Made by a program: the position numbers and the translations under genes. Shown here piece after piece: positions 19,186 to 27,476 of a stretch of DNA of 64,000 nt. Below the pieces are notes generated by a model. The model saw nothing but the letters and a program-made list of their open reading frames with translations, had not been told where the DNA came from and searched no databases. The DNA lies in contig CAZAWR010000031.1 of the NCBI GenBank assembly GCA_964488865.1, forward strand, positions 27,681 through 91,680, given 5' to 3'. This stretch comes from MWCO01 sp964488865. GTDB lineage: Bacteria; Myxococcota_A; Polyangia; Polyangiales; Polyangiaceae. Position 1 is the first letter of the stretch. Each line of letters opens with the position of its first letter.

Positions 19186-19520
19186 TGCCGCCACAGTCTG
19201 GTTCGCGCCACGGCTTCTGCCTCGGTGTGCTCGACGAGCGCGGTCGCAGGTTCCTTACCGAGCGCGAGCCCTTCCGGTACCGCGTGTCGTCCGACAACCG
19301 CGTCCACCGCGTCGTCGGCGGAGAGACGCTGTTCGACTTGGCGGGCCGGTACTTCGCACCGCTGCCGCGAGCGTGTGGCTTTTGGTGGGCGATCGCTGAC
19401 TTTCAACCGGACCCGATCCTCGACCCGACGCTTGCGCTCGAGGAGGGGACGACGATGGTCATCCCGTCGACGCGGGTGCTGACGGACGTGATCCTGGCGG
19501 AGGGTAGGCGGAGGGAGTAG
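19185..19520 (+). CDS. LysM-like baseplate wedge protein (gp53 type)
   Basis: A 111-residue protein with a degenerate LysM-like fold: HRVVGGETLFDLAGRYF, then FWWAIADFQPDPILDPT and EEGTTMVIPS. In contractile systems a LysM/gp53 protein like this clamps the inner baseplate around the tube. The start shares one base with the preceding stop. The next gene is on the opposite strand. Confidence 0.75.
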   Translation: MPPQSGSRHGFCLGVLDERGRRFLTEREPFRYRVSSDNRVHRVVGGETLFDLAGRYFAPLPRACGFWWAIADFQPDPILDPTLALEEGTTMVIPSTRVLTDVILAEGRRRE

Positions 19521-19534
19521 GGATAGCGGGCCGT

Positions 19535-20734
19535 TCACTCGAGTCGCTGGATGAGTGAGAAGCAACCGGGCTGATCCACCACATCGCTGAGCTCACCAAC
19601 GGTGAGCGCCAGTGCGGTTGAATCCGCCTCAGGCGTTAGCGTTCCGCGGCGGAGCCAGCCGAAGGCACCTCCCGATTGGGCGTTGCTCGCATTGCTGTAA
19701 CGCCTGGCGAGGTCCTCGAAGTCCGCCCCTTTTTGGATCCGTTGTCGAATGTCTTTCGCCAACATCAAGGCCTCATCGCGCGAGCGCGCCTGGGCTGTAG
19801 CCCCCTGTCCGCTGTGGCAGATGTGAATGAACCGAATGCGGACGGCGGCGGGCTCGCCTGGCAGGGCCGGCGGGGCAGCCCGGCTGCCCAAGCTGTGAGC
19901 CAGGACTGTCGAGAAGAGCTGTTCGGGGGACACTCCGGCACGAACGAGTGCGCTCATTCTCGTGATTTCATCATCGACTACGGCGGCGAATGCCTCATAG
20001 GGCTTCGCTCCCCCGATCCTTCGTCCGTTGATGAAGAACTCGGGCGTCCCGCTGGCATCCATGCGGTGGAGAAGCTCGACATCAGCCGCGATCGTGTTGC
20101 CGTGGGTGTTTCGTGATACAGCGTCCTTGAACCGGGCAAGGTCAATGCCTTGCCGCTCGACCAGCGCGACGATGCCTTCGGCGGTCAACTCCTTGCTGAG
20201 GAGGTCCTTCCTGATGGCTACAAAGGCCTCGGCACCCTTGCGCGCGAACACCTCTTCAGCAGCGTGTGCAGCCAACAACGCATTCGGATGATCCTGGTGG
20301 ATGGGATTGTGCCGCGTACACAGGCGAACTTTGCCTTCGTAGGCCTTCAGAAGCTGCTCCACCACGAGCTCGACCCGACGTGTGAACGGACACTCAAAGT
20401 CGACGTATTCGACGATCGTGACAGGCGCGTCCTCGGGACCGGCACATGGCCGACCTCGCCCATCAACCCTGAAGCGTGGGGCATCGCCGAGGGCAGCTAT
20501 GATGTAGTCCTCCGTCGCACCTGCCGTGGGGCCGTCGGCGCGCTGGGCGAGCGGCTTGGTTGCGTGCACAGGTTCTGCGGACGGTGGGGCGCCTGCCTTC
20601 GGGGTCCCCGAAAGGGAGCAGCCCCAAAGGACGCTCAACAGAATCGCGGGCACGGAGGTTGCTCGAATGGAAGCTCGTCGCCGCGCCGAACGATTCAAAT
20701 CTGACCAATTTATCTGCATTGGGAACCGCGACAT
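19535..20734 (-). CDS. Cargo lipoprotein: DsbA-like domain fused to PpiC isomerase domain
   Basis: A 399-residue protein. A hydrophobic stretch (VPAILLSVLWGC, Cys39 as putative lipidation site) is followed by a DsbA/thioredoxin-4 domain (VTIVEYVDFECPFTRRVE, residues ~105-270; TPEFFINGRRIGG is the cis-Pro region) and a C-terminal parvulin/PpiC domain (~298-399, DFEDLARRYS, GGAFGWLRRGTLTPE). The active site is CPFT: the second cysteine of CxxC is replaced by Thr118, so disulfide exchange would be altered or lost. It lies antisense in the baseplate gene cluster. It is probably an envelope chaperone acting outside the cytoplasm; the reason for phage carriage is unknown. Confidence 0.75.
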   Translation of the reverse strand: MSRFPMQINWSDLNRSARRRASIRATSVPAILLSVLWGCSLSGTPKAGAPPSAEPVHATKPLAQRADGPTAGATEDYIIAALGDAPRFRVDGRGRPCAGPEDAPVTIVEYVDFECPFTRRVELVVEQLLKAYEGKVRLCTRHNPIHQDHPNALLAAHAAEEVFARKGAEAFVAIRKDLLSKELTAEGIVALVERQGIDLARFKDAVSRNTHGNTIAADVELLHRMDASGTPEFFINGRRIGGAKPYEAFAAVVDDEITRMSALVRAGVSPEQLFSTVLAHSLGSRAAPPALPGEPAAVRIRFIHICHSGQGATAQARSRDEALMLAKDIRQRIQKGADFEDLARRYSNASNAQSGGAFGWLRRGTLTPEADSTALALTVGELSDVVDQPGCFSLIQRLE

Positions 20735-20870
20735 TGTACCGGTAGCTTGCTCGGATCAACCAGCGAATCGCACATCAGTGGTGGTTCCCCGATAGGACGG
20801 GACTTCGGAGATTCAATTGATCGCTGCCGCCAACGTGTCCCACCAGCCCGCGACGCGGGATCTGTATAGG

Positions 20871-20884
20871 CCGGAGCCTGTATG
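20871..20884 (+). promoter_or_regulatory. CCGGAGCCTGTATG element, copy 1
   Basis: This 14-mer recurs at 32214, 39264 (one mismatch) and 40328. Here its ATG is the start of the gpD-like gene and GGAG would be the ribosome binding site. TGTATAGG lies just upstream and could be part of a promoter. Confidence 0.5.
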
Positions 20885-22159
20885 CCCACCCGCACCGCCC
20901 CCGGCGTCCGCCTCACGCTCTTCAAGGACGAGAAAGCCACCACCGGTGAGCCCCTCGACCTGGACGGACGCCTGCTCTCGATGACCTTCGAGGACTGCGA
21001 CAACAAGGCCGACAAGCTTTCCCTGCAGCTCGACAACTTCGACCTCGCCCTCTTCGACCGCGAGGAGCTCATGGGCGGCGCCATCGTCGAGGTGTCGTGG
21101 GGCTACCCAGGCAACATGTCTCCGCCGCGGCGCGTCGTCATCAAGTCGATGAAGGGCTTCCAGCAACTCACGCTCGAGGGCCAGGCGTTCTCGACGCTGA
21201 TGAACCAGCAAGCCAGGACCCGGCGATGGGAGGGCAAGACCCGGTCCGAGGTCGTCCGCGAGGTCGCCAAGGACGCCGGCTACGAGGGGGCCATCGTGGA
21301 CATCGAGGATACGCCCGACGCGATCGACGTGATCAACCAGGCGGCCGAGACCGACGCGCGCTTCCTCACGCGCCTCGCGGCCAAGGAGGGCTTCCAATTC
21401 TTCGTCGATGGCACCGGGCTGCACTTCCACCCGCGACGCCAGGATGCGGCGCCCACCCACGTGTTCACGTGGTACGCGGACCCCGAGCGGGGCGACGTGA
21501 TCTCCGTCAACACGGACTCCGACCTCGCGAAGCGTGCTGGCAACGTGACCGTGAAGGGGCGCGACCCGAAGGCGAAGACCACGCACGAGGTGTCGTCGAA
21601 CGCCGACACGGCGAAGAGGTCGACGCTCGCCGACACGATCGAGGTGGTCAACCCGGCCAACGGCACCACCTCCGTGCTGAAGCGAAACGCGACGGCGAAT
21701 GTCGCGCCCTCGACGGCCACCACGAAGACCGCTGCCCAGCGAGAAGCCGACGCCCGCTTCGTGAAGGCGGAACGCGAGACCATCAAGCTCACGATGCAGG
21801 TGGTCGGCGACCCCACGATCGCGGCGAAGACCGTGGTCGAGGTCCGAGGCATCTCGCCGCTGCTCTCGGGGAAGTACTACGTCACCGAGGCCAAGCACTT
21901 CGTGTCGTCGTCGGGCTACACGGTAGACCTCAAGCTCAAGCGCGACGGCAAGGGAAAGCCCGGTCAGGGTGGGGGTGCGGGCTCGCAGCGCACCAAGCCG
22001 CAGACCGGCGACCACAACGCGTCGGCGCCCAAGGTACCTGGCAAACGCCAGCCTGTCGAACGGGTCAATCCAGAGACCGGGGAGACGTACGTCGAATACC
22101 GCGACGACAGCGGCCGTTCGAATGACCCCGAGGCAAGGCCACACGATGGAGGGCGATAG
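20882..22159 (+). CDS. Baseplate hub protein, late control gene D / gp27-like
   Basis: A 425-residue protein of the gpD/VgrG-N hub family: MTFEDCDNKADKLSLQLDNF near the start, the TRSEVVREVAKDAGYEG segment, TDARFLTRLAAKEGFQFFVD in the centre ('f-fl-rlA-e-g'), and YYVTEAKHFVSSSGY-VDLK near the end. The C-terminal ~65 residues are a charged Gly/Pro tail. It forms the ring holding the spike. Transcription resumes here after the antisense DsbA-PpiC gene. Confidence 0.85.
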   Translation: MPTRTAPGVRLTLFKDEKATTGEPLDLDGRLLSMTFEDCDNKADKLSLQLDNFDLALFDREELMGGAIVEVSWGYPGNMSPPRRVVIKSMKGFQQLTLEGQAFSTLMNQQARTRRWEGKTRSEVVREVAKDAGYEGAIVDIEDTPDAIDVINQAAETDARFLTRLAAKEGFQFFVDGTGLHFHPRRQDAAPTHVFTWYADPERGDVISVNTDSDLAKRAGNVTVKGRDPKAKTTHEVSSNADTAKRSTLADTIEVVNPANGTTSVLKRNATANVAPSTATTKTAAQREADARFVKAERETIKLTMQVVGDPTIAAKTVVEVRGISPLLSGKYYVTEAKHFVSSSGYTVDLKLKRDGKGKPGQGGGAGSQRTKPQTGDHNASAPKVPGKRQPVERVNPETGETYVEYRDDSGRSNDPEARPHDGGR

Positions 22160-22161
22160 TC

Positions 22162-22743
22162 GTGTATCCGCAATTCGATGACGACCTCGGCCAGCACGAC
22201 ACCCGGCTGCTCGGCATGTACGTGGGATACGTGGTCGACCGCAAGGATCCGGAGGGGCTCGGCCGCGTCCGCGTGTGCGTGCCCGGGTTGATCGAGCCAA
22301 GCAGCGGCTGGGCGTGGCCGCTCGGGACCGTCGGGGGAGGCTCGAAGAATCGAGGGTTCTTCGCCGTGCCCGAGGAGAACGCCGAGGTCGCGCTGTTCTT
22401 CAATCAGGGGGACATCGACCAGCCCTACTACCTCGCAGCGCACTGGGGGAAGCCCGACGGGCAATCCGAAGTCCCGGAGGAGGCGCAGAAGGATCCGCCC
22501 GACAATCGGGTCTTGGCGACCGAGACATTCCGCATCGAGCTCGACGAAACCAAGGGCGCGCGGAAGCTCAAACTGACCAACAAGAAGACCGGCGACTACC
22601 TCGAGTTCAACGCCGAGGCGAACACGGTCACGCTGCAGGCGACGACCTCCCTCACGATCCGCGCAGTCGGCGGCATCACGGTCGAGGCCACGCAGGTAAA
22701 CATCGCGGGCAGGGTGGTTCGCCCCGTGGCGGAGGCTATCTGA
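22162..22743 (+). CDS. Baseplate spike protein, gpV/gp5 OB-fold type
   Basis: A 193-residue protein with GTG start after GGAGG. Residues ~20-95 form the OB fold (GYVVDRKDPEGLGRVRVCVP, WAWPLG, ENAEVALFFNQGDIDQPYYL), followed by a beta-repeat tail (GDYLEFNAEANTVTLQATTS, LTIRAVGGITVEATQ) typical of the needle helix. It is the central membrane-puncturing spike. No PAAR tip gene was recognised next to it. Confidence 0.85.
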   Translation: MYPQFDDDLGQHDTRLLGMYVGYVVDRKDPEGLGRVRVCVPGLIEPSSGWAWPLGTVGGGSKNRGFFAVPEENAEVALFFNQGDIDQPYYLAAHWGKPDGQSEVPEEAQKDPPDNRVLATETFRIELDETKGARKLKLTNKKTGDYLEFNAEANTVTLQATTSLTIRAVGGITVEATQVNIAGRVVRPVAEAI

Positions 22744-23423
22744 TGGCGTTCGACATCTGCCTGCAATTGCCTGAATTTCCGGACCCCTTCGACTTCGTGA
22801 TGCCGGGCCCGGTCGAAATCTCGGACGTCAACCTGATGAAGATCATCCAGCCGGCGCTCACGCCCCTGGTGCCGTTCTTCGACATGATCGACATGATCGT
22901 CGCCATTTATAATTGCCTCAAAGCCATCCCTGACGCGCTTGGCCCACCGCCCGACCCGAGCATTCTCACGGCGTGCCTTCCCGACCTCGCGGAGAAGCTC
23001 AACAAGTTGCTGAACATGCTGCCGTGGGTGGTCCTTCCGCGCATGGTGCGACGGCTCCTCACGCTGGCCATCGAGACGCTGCGCACCGTCCGCAGCCAGC
23101 TCATGCACTTGCAGGCGCAGATGCTCCAGATCCTGGGCGCGATTGACCGTGCGAAGAACCTCGACGACGCCGGCCTGATGGCGATCTGCCAGTGCGCGCA
23201 GGCCAACGTCGCGACCGAGGCGGCGAACGTCGGCAAGGCCCTGGCGGCGCTCGGCAAGCTGCTCGGCATCATCAACATCTTCATGGGCCTGATCGGCGGC
23301 CCGCAGGTGCCGGACCTCAAGGACCTGGCCGGCCGTCCTCTTGACGATGCGATCCCGCCCTTCGACGCTCTCATCAAGGCACTCGAGGGCGCAAGGACTG
23401 CGGTGCCGGGGCCGATGAAGTGA
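22743..23423 (+). CDS. Baseplate-region helical protein, unassigned
   Basis: A 226-residue protein coupled by TGATG to the spike gene. The N-terminus is Pro/Phe-rich (LQLPEFPDPFDFVMPGPVE), and the remainder is long amphipathic and hydrophobic helices (PWVVLPRMVRRLLTLAIETL). Such a gene often stands between spike and gp25 in eCIS-like phages; no family name can be given. It overlaps the gp25 start by 4 nt. Confidence 0.55.
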   Translation: MAFDICLQLPEFPDPFDFVMPGPVEISDVNLMKIIQPALTPLVPFFDMIDMIVAIYNCLKAIPDALGPPPDPSILTACLPDLAEKLNKLLNMLPWVVLPRMVRRLLTLAIETLRTVRSQLMHLQAQMLQILGAIDRAKNLDDAGLMAICQCAQANVATEAANVGKALAALGKLLGIINIFMGLIGGPQVPDLKDLAGRPLDDAIPPFDALIKALEGARTAVPGPMK

Positions 23424-23803
23424 GCGGCGTACTCATCCCCTTCCGCCGCGATCGCAAGCGGGACTTCGCGTCTGGCGAGGGGGAGGAGTTGCTTGCCTCC
23501 AAGGTTGAGCAGTTGCTCGCCACCGAAGGAGCCTCGGCGCGGTCGTCGGGGGAGCTGCCGTGGCGCACCGCGTTCGGCACGCCTCTGCAGCTACTTCGCC
23601 ACCAGCGTAACGACGCCGTATTGGCCGAACTCGCGCGAGTGTACGTGCGGGATGCGTTGCGGAAGTGGGTGCCGGAGGCTGTGGCGCTGGATGTCACGCC
23701 GTCCGCTGATGGAGCGGACCTGAGTATTCGAATTCGTGTGCGAGGTCAGCGGGCGTCGGTGCCTGTAGACGTCACAGTGGCCGTCAGCCCGGATCACGGG
23801 TAG
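23420..23803 (+). CDS. Baseplate wedge protein gp25/GpW-like
   Basis: A 127-residue protein with GTG start overlapping the previous stop. LPWRTAFGTPLQLLRHQRND and ALRKWVPEAVALDVTP match the gp25-like wedge fold ('GeRp-r--fG--l---l', then 'i---eprv-v--v'). It connects the baseplate to the sheath in contractile machines. It is followed by an inserted immunity-like gene. Confidence 0.8.
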   Translation: MSGVLIPFRRDRKRDFASGEGEELLASKVEQLLATEGASARSSGELPWRTAFGTPLQLLRHQRNDAVLAELARVYVRDALRKWVPEAVALDVTPSADGADLSIRIRVRGQRASVPVDVTVAVSPDHG

Positions 23804-23839
23804 AGGTCGACCGCCCGGCCGACGGGCTACGAGGTGATC

Positions 23840-24283
23840 ATGGCTGCCCTGCTGATCGGCTACGCCGGCAACGACCACGTGAGCGTCGAGCCTACCCAGC
23901 GTGAATGGCCGGATTCGCCCGACTACTGGGACGGGAACTGGGTATACGCTGAGGTCCGAGTCCGAGCTGGTGGTTTCCGCGGGGCCTACCGGGCGCAGTT
24001 GAGAACGGACGAGTTCGCGCGGTTCCGCGTCGGGTTGTCCTCGTTGTACGAGCGACTTACCGGCGAAGCGACTCTCGACTCGATGGAGGAGTGGCTGAGG
24101 CTACAGCTGGTGGGCGATGGCAAAGGCCACGTTTCGGTTTCCGGCGAAGCGGTGGACACTCCTGGCACTGGCAACCGTTTGACCTTCGAGTTCGATATCG
24201 ATCAGACGGACCTGCCTCGAATTCTCGCTGAACTTGACGGCATTCTCACCGAATATCCTGTCGTCGGCACCCCGCCGACGTAG
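23840..24283 (+). CDS. WapI-like immunity protein (cargo)
   Basis: A 147-residue protein. The layout 'VRAGGFRGAYRAQLRTDEFA', 'LYERLTGEATLDSMEEWLRL', then FEFDIDQTDLPRILAELDGI resembles WapI-family immunity proteins, where 'DQTyL--ll--L--il--yPv' is conserved. Such proteins neutralise toxins of rival bacteria. It sits between two baseplate genes although it is not structural, so it is cargo, or immunity to a toxin carried elsewhere on the element. No matching toxin is visible nearby. Confidence 0.6.
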   Translation: MAALLIGYAGNDHVSVEPTQREWPDSPDYWDGNWVYAEVRVRAGGFRGAYRAQLRTDEFARFRVGLSSLYERLTGEATLDSMEEWLRLQLVGDGKGHVSVSGEAVDTPGTGNRLTFEFDIDQTDLPRILAELDGILTEYPVVGTPPT

Positions 24284-24312
24284 CCGACCTGTCCCTCGCG
24301 TCTCCGGGCCAA

Positions 24313-24331
24313 CCTCTGCCTCCCCGGAGGC
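24313..24331 (+). promoter_or_regulatory. CCTCTGCC leader box, best copy
   Basis: CCTCTGCCTCCCCGGAGGC; 18 of 19 bases match the box at 29360. It contains a GCCTC/GAGGC stem and supplies GGAG ahead of the GTG at 24339. Confidence 0.5.
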
Positions 24332-24338
24332 CCCTGCC

Positions 24339-25850
24339 GTGCCCTTGCTCCCGCCCAGCGTCGACTACACTTCGAAGGACTTCGACTCGCTGCGCGAGCG
24401 GCTCATCGCCCTGCTTCAGTCGGTGTTCCCCGAGTGGAGCGACTTCTCCGTCGCTGGCTTCGGCAACATCCTGCTCGAGATGTACGCCTTCGTCGGCGAC
24501 GTCATCACGTACTACCTCGACGCCCAGGCCCGCGAGTCGCGGCTGGCGACCGCGACGCAGCGCAAGAACGTGATCGCGCTGGCGCGCATGCTTGGCTTCA
24601 AGTTGCAGGGGGCGCGCGCGGCCAAGGCCGCAGTCCAGTTCTCGCTGCAAGCGCCACCGTCGGCCAACGTGGCGCTCCAGGCGGGAACCGTGGTGCGGAC
24701 CCAGGAAGTCACCGAGCCCGTCCGCTTCCAACTCCTGGCGCCCCTGGTGATCGCGGCCGGGACGTCGCCCCCGGTCGCATCGGCGGTTGTTGAGCACTCC
24801 GAGACGCACACGCAGCTCTTCGACTCGCGAGGCCTTGCGGGCCTCGATCTGCTCCTCGATCGCACCCCCTACATCGACGCCTCTGCGACGATCGCCGCTT
24901 CGAATGGCACGTACGTCGAGGTCGATAGCCTGCTCGGCTCGGGGCCGAACGACAGGCACTTTCTTGTGCTCGTCGATCAAAGCGACCGGGCGATGATCCG
25001 ATTCGGTAACGGCGTGAACGGCGCGCCGCCGTCGGGCACGATCTCGGCCACGTACAAGACCGGCGGGGGGGCGCTCGGAAACGTCGACGCCGGCCGGCTC
25101 GTCGTGGTGGAGAGCAGCTTCGCCGACGCGCATGGGCGTCCGGTTCGGTTGATGGTCACCAATCCGGCGCCCGCGCAGGGAGGCTCGGATCGCCAGAGCA
25201 TCGCGGCGGCCAAGCTCCTTGCGCCCGAAAGCCTGCGCGCCCTCACGCGAACGGTGTCGCGCGAGGACTTCGAGATCAACGCCCGGCGCGTTCCCGGCGT
25301 CTCCCGCGCCCTCATGCTCACCACGAACGAGGACTCGACGATCCAGGAGAACAGCGGTGTGCTGTTCGTGATTCCGCAGGGAGGCGGCCTGCCGACGCCC
25401 GCGCTCAAGAACCTCGTGCTCAAGCAGCTGACCGAGGTGTACCCGTGCACGCTCACGTTCCAGGTCAGCGTGCAGGACCCCGTCTTCCGAACCGTCGACG
25501 TGGAAGCGCGCGTCTTCCTGCGGCAGGGTGCCACTCCCGGTGATGCGCGAGACCGCATCCGACGGCGGCTCACCGAGATGTTCCGCATCGAGCTCTCCGA
25601 TGGGACGCCCAATCCCGACATCGACTTCGGCTTCAATGTCCGCGATTCCGAGGGGAACCCCGCAGGCGAAATCGCGTGGTCGGACGTGTTCAACGTCATC
25701 CGCGACACGGACGGTGTTCGCAAGCTCGGCGATGGCCCCTTCGACCTCAAGCTGAACGGCCTTCCCAGCGACGTGAAGCTCGGGCTCAAGGAATTCCCCG
25801 TGCTCCGGATGGTCACTCTCTTCGACGGGGACACTGGGGTCATCCTCTGA
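24339..25850 (+). CDS. Baseplate wedge protein gpJ / gp6-like
   Basis: A 503-residue baseplate J protein: VDYTSKDFDSLRERLIALLQ and LEMYAFVGDVITYYLDAQAR at the N-terminus ('yts-dfd-lr--l---l', 'ml-e-la---d-l-yy-d'), an extended beta region (VDQSDRAMIRFGNGVNGAPP), then APESLRALTRTVSREDFE and VPGVSRA. It forms the triangular baseplate iris. GTG 24339 with GGAGG upstream is chosen; the frame stays open further upstream. The stop overlaps the next ATG. Confidence 0.85.
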   Translation: MPLLPPSVDYTSKDFDSLRERLIALLQSVFPEWSDFSVAGFGNILLEMYAFVGDVITYYLDAQARESRLATATQRKNVIALARMLGFKLQGARAAKAAVQFSLQAPPSANVALQAGTVVRTQEVTEPVRFQLLAPLVIAAGTSPPVASAVVEHSETHTQLFDSRGLAGLDLLLDRTPYIDASATIAASNGTYVEVDSLLGSGPNDRHFLVLVDQSDRAMIRFGNGVNGAPPSGTISATYKTGGGALGNVDAGRLVVVESSFADAHGRPVRLMVTNPAPAQGGSDRQSIAAAKLLAPESLRALTRTVSREDFEINARRVPGVSRALMLTTNEDSTIQENSGVLFVIPQGGGLPTPALKNLVLKQLTEVYPCTLTFQVSVQDPVFRTVDVEARVFLRQGATPGDARDRIRRRLTEMFRIELSDGTPNPDIDFGFNVRDSEGNPAGEIAWSDVFNVIRDTDGVRKLGDGPFDLKLNGLPSDVKLGLKEFPVLRMVTLFDGDTGVIL

Positions 25851-26374
25851 TGTTCCTCAATCCCTCCTTCCGCGATCCCGGCGCCCTGCCCGGTGAAGCC
25901 GCGAATTGGATTCTCCGCACGCTATGCCAGGCGCAGCGGGTTGCGGGATTCGGTCCCGCGCCTGAGACCGCACGGGAGGACTTCGAGCGGTGGTTCGAGC
26001 TACGCACGAGCTTCGGACAAGCCGATATCGCAATAGCGATGTTCGACTCGCTCGCCGAGGGATACGAGGACTTCGAGGAGGGCTGGAACGACGGACCGTT
26101 GCTGATCGAGCTGACCGGCGGCAACGCCGATCCGGCTCTCTTCGCCAGCAATGACTTCGACGATATGGAGACCGGCTGGGTGTCGTCGCCTTTCGTGAGC
26201 TCGTGGGACGACGTCACCGACGACGCGGCCGAGTTCGACGGCCAGCCGGTCGAAGGATTCGAGGCCTGGATGCCGCCGTTCTTCGCCACGTGGGAGGGCG
26301 CCGGCTTCGACGGCTGGACCGTCAACGTCGAACGCTTCGAGGGCGCGTGGACACCGATGCAGCACACACCGTGA
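25850..26374 (+). CDS. Tail protein with acidic aromatic repeats, unassigned
   Basis: A 174-residue protein overlapping the gpJ stop. After an N-terminal helical part it contains three loosely repeated acidic-aromatic motifs (EGYEDFEEGWNDGPLL, FDDMETGWVSSPFVSSWDDV, VEGFEAWMPPFFATWEGAGF). No family is recognised. Its location among distal tail genes suggests an accessory baseplate or fibre-base protein. Confidence 0.5.
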   Translation: MFLNPSFRDPGALPGEAANWILRTLCQAQRVAGFGPAPETAREDFERWFELRTSFGQADIAIAMFDSLAEGYEDFEEGWNDGPLLIELTGGNADPALFASNDFDDMETGWVSSPFVSSWDDVTDDAAEFDGQPVEGFEAWMPPFFATWEGAGFDGWTVNVERFEGAWTPMQHTP

Positions 26375-26384
26375 CGGAGGACCA

Positions 26385-27083
26385 ATGGGCAGCGCGGACT
26401 GGACGTTCCTGAACGATGGACTCGATATCGCCTCGGTCGACCGCGGTGTGACCGCCGGCATTGCCCGTCCCCCCGGGGGAGGGACATTCATGTACGGGTT
26501 CAACTCCCTCGTAGCGGCCAAAGGCGCAGTCGCGCTGTTCGTGAATCTGCAGCACTTCGCGCCGATGTCGAAGGGCGCGACGATCCGCGGCTGCATCCAG
26601 CGTGGGCCGGGCGGCGGCCCAACCGGATTCTCGCCGTTCTTGTTCGTCTGCGGCCAGGGCACCTCGGTCAACGACAACGCCTATCTGCTCGGCCTGTCCG
26701 ACGATGACCCGCACCGCATCGTCCTGCGCAAGGGGAGCATCGTCGCGGGCGTGCCCGAATCCGACGGTCCAGGCGTGCTGCTTCGCTCGAGCGAGAGCTT
26801 CACGCAGGGAACGTGGCTGCACCTGCGGCTCGACGCCGTCGTCAACCCGAACGGCGATGTCGTGCTCACCGTGATGCGCAACGACCTCGACACGCATCCG
26901 CTCAACGTCGCACCCAACTGGCAGCCCGTCGCGGGCATGCCCACGTTTGTCGACGACCAACTCGGCATCAACAGCGGCTCGCAGCCGCTCACGTCGGGTC
27001 GGGCCGGATTCGGCTTCGCGGTCGCCGACGTGACACGCCGCTGCTTCTTCGACCACCTTCAGCTCTACCGTCAATTCCAGTAG
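26385..27083 (+). CDS. Tail protein with lectin-like (LamG/ConA-type) fold, putative
   Basis: A 232-residue protein with GGAGG before the ATG. It is beta-rich; GTWLHLRLDAVVNPNGDVVL followed by 'GRAGFGFAVADVTRRCFFDH' resembles the closing strands of LamG/concanavalin-like domains. Such domains bind host glycans, so a receptor-binding role is plausible but inferred. Confidence 0.5.
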   Translation: MGSADWTFLNDGLDIASVDRGVTAGIARPPGGGTFMYGFNSLVAAKGAVALFVNLQHFAPMSKGATIRGCIQRGPGGGPTGFSPFLFVCGQGTSVNDNAYLLGLSDDDPHRIVLRKGSIVAGVPESDGPGVLLRSSESFTQGTWLHLRLDAVVNPNGDVVLTVMRNDLDTHPLNVAPNWQPVAGMPTFVDDQLGINSGSQPLTSGRAGFGFAVADVTRRCFFDHLQLYRQFQ

Positions 27084-27092
27084 GCCGATTCG

Positions 27093-27476
27093 ATGTCCGA
27101 GCTCGACGCCTTCCGCACGAACCTCGGCGTGACGCAAGGGCGCGTGGAAGTCGCTCCCGGCGAGCTGCGCTTCGTGCTCGGCGCTCTCGAACCCGGGCAG
27201 CTGTTCGACCTTGCGACAGGCGACTGCGCCGAGGTCGTGCAGACGACTGAGCTCACGGGCGTGACGCTCGTTCGCGTTCGGCTAACGCTCCGGGTGCCTC
27301 CTGGACTCCCCGCTGGAGGAGCATGGGAAGCATCGATCGTGGTCGATGGCGTCAAGCTCGCGCGCACTACGTGTGAGTCGGGCCGCACGCGAACCATCAC
27401 GGATTTGGCCGCGAACGTGTCGAAGCTGACCGGCGCGCACGAAGTCGGCGTGCGCCTGGAGCTGGTGGTCGCGTGA
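27093..27476 (+). CDS. Small tail protein, unassigned
   Basis: A 127-residue beta-rich protein (TGVTLVRVRLTLRVPPGLPA, WEASIVVDGVKLARTTCE) between the lectin-like protein and tail protein I. It overlaps the next start by one base. No known family; likely a baseplate or fibre accessory protein. Confidence 0.5.
   Translation: MSELDAFRTNLGVTQGRVEVAPGELRFVLGALEPGQLFDLATGDCAEVVQTTELTGVTLVRVRLTLRVPPGLPAGGAWEASIVVDGVKLARTTCESGRTRTITDLAANVSKLTGAHEVGVRLELVVA

Noticed and set aside
19535..20734. Host disulfide-bond oxidase gene
   Set aside because: The CxxC motif lacks its second cysteine and the gene is embedded in the tail operon, so ordinary DsbA function is not supported.
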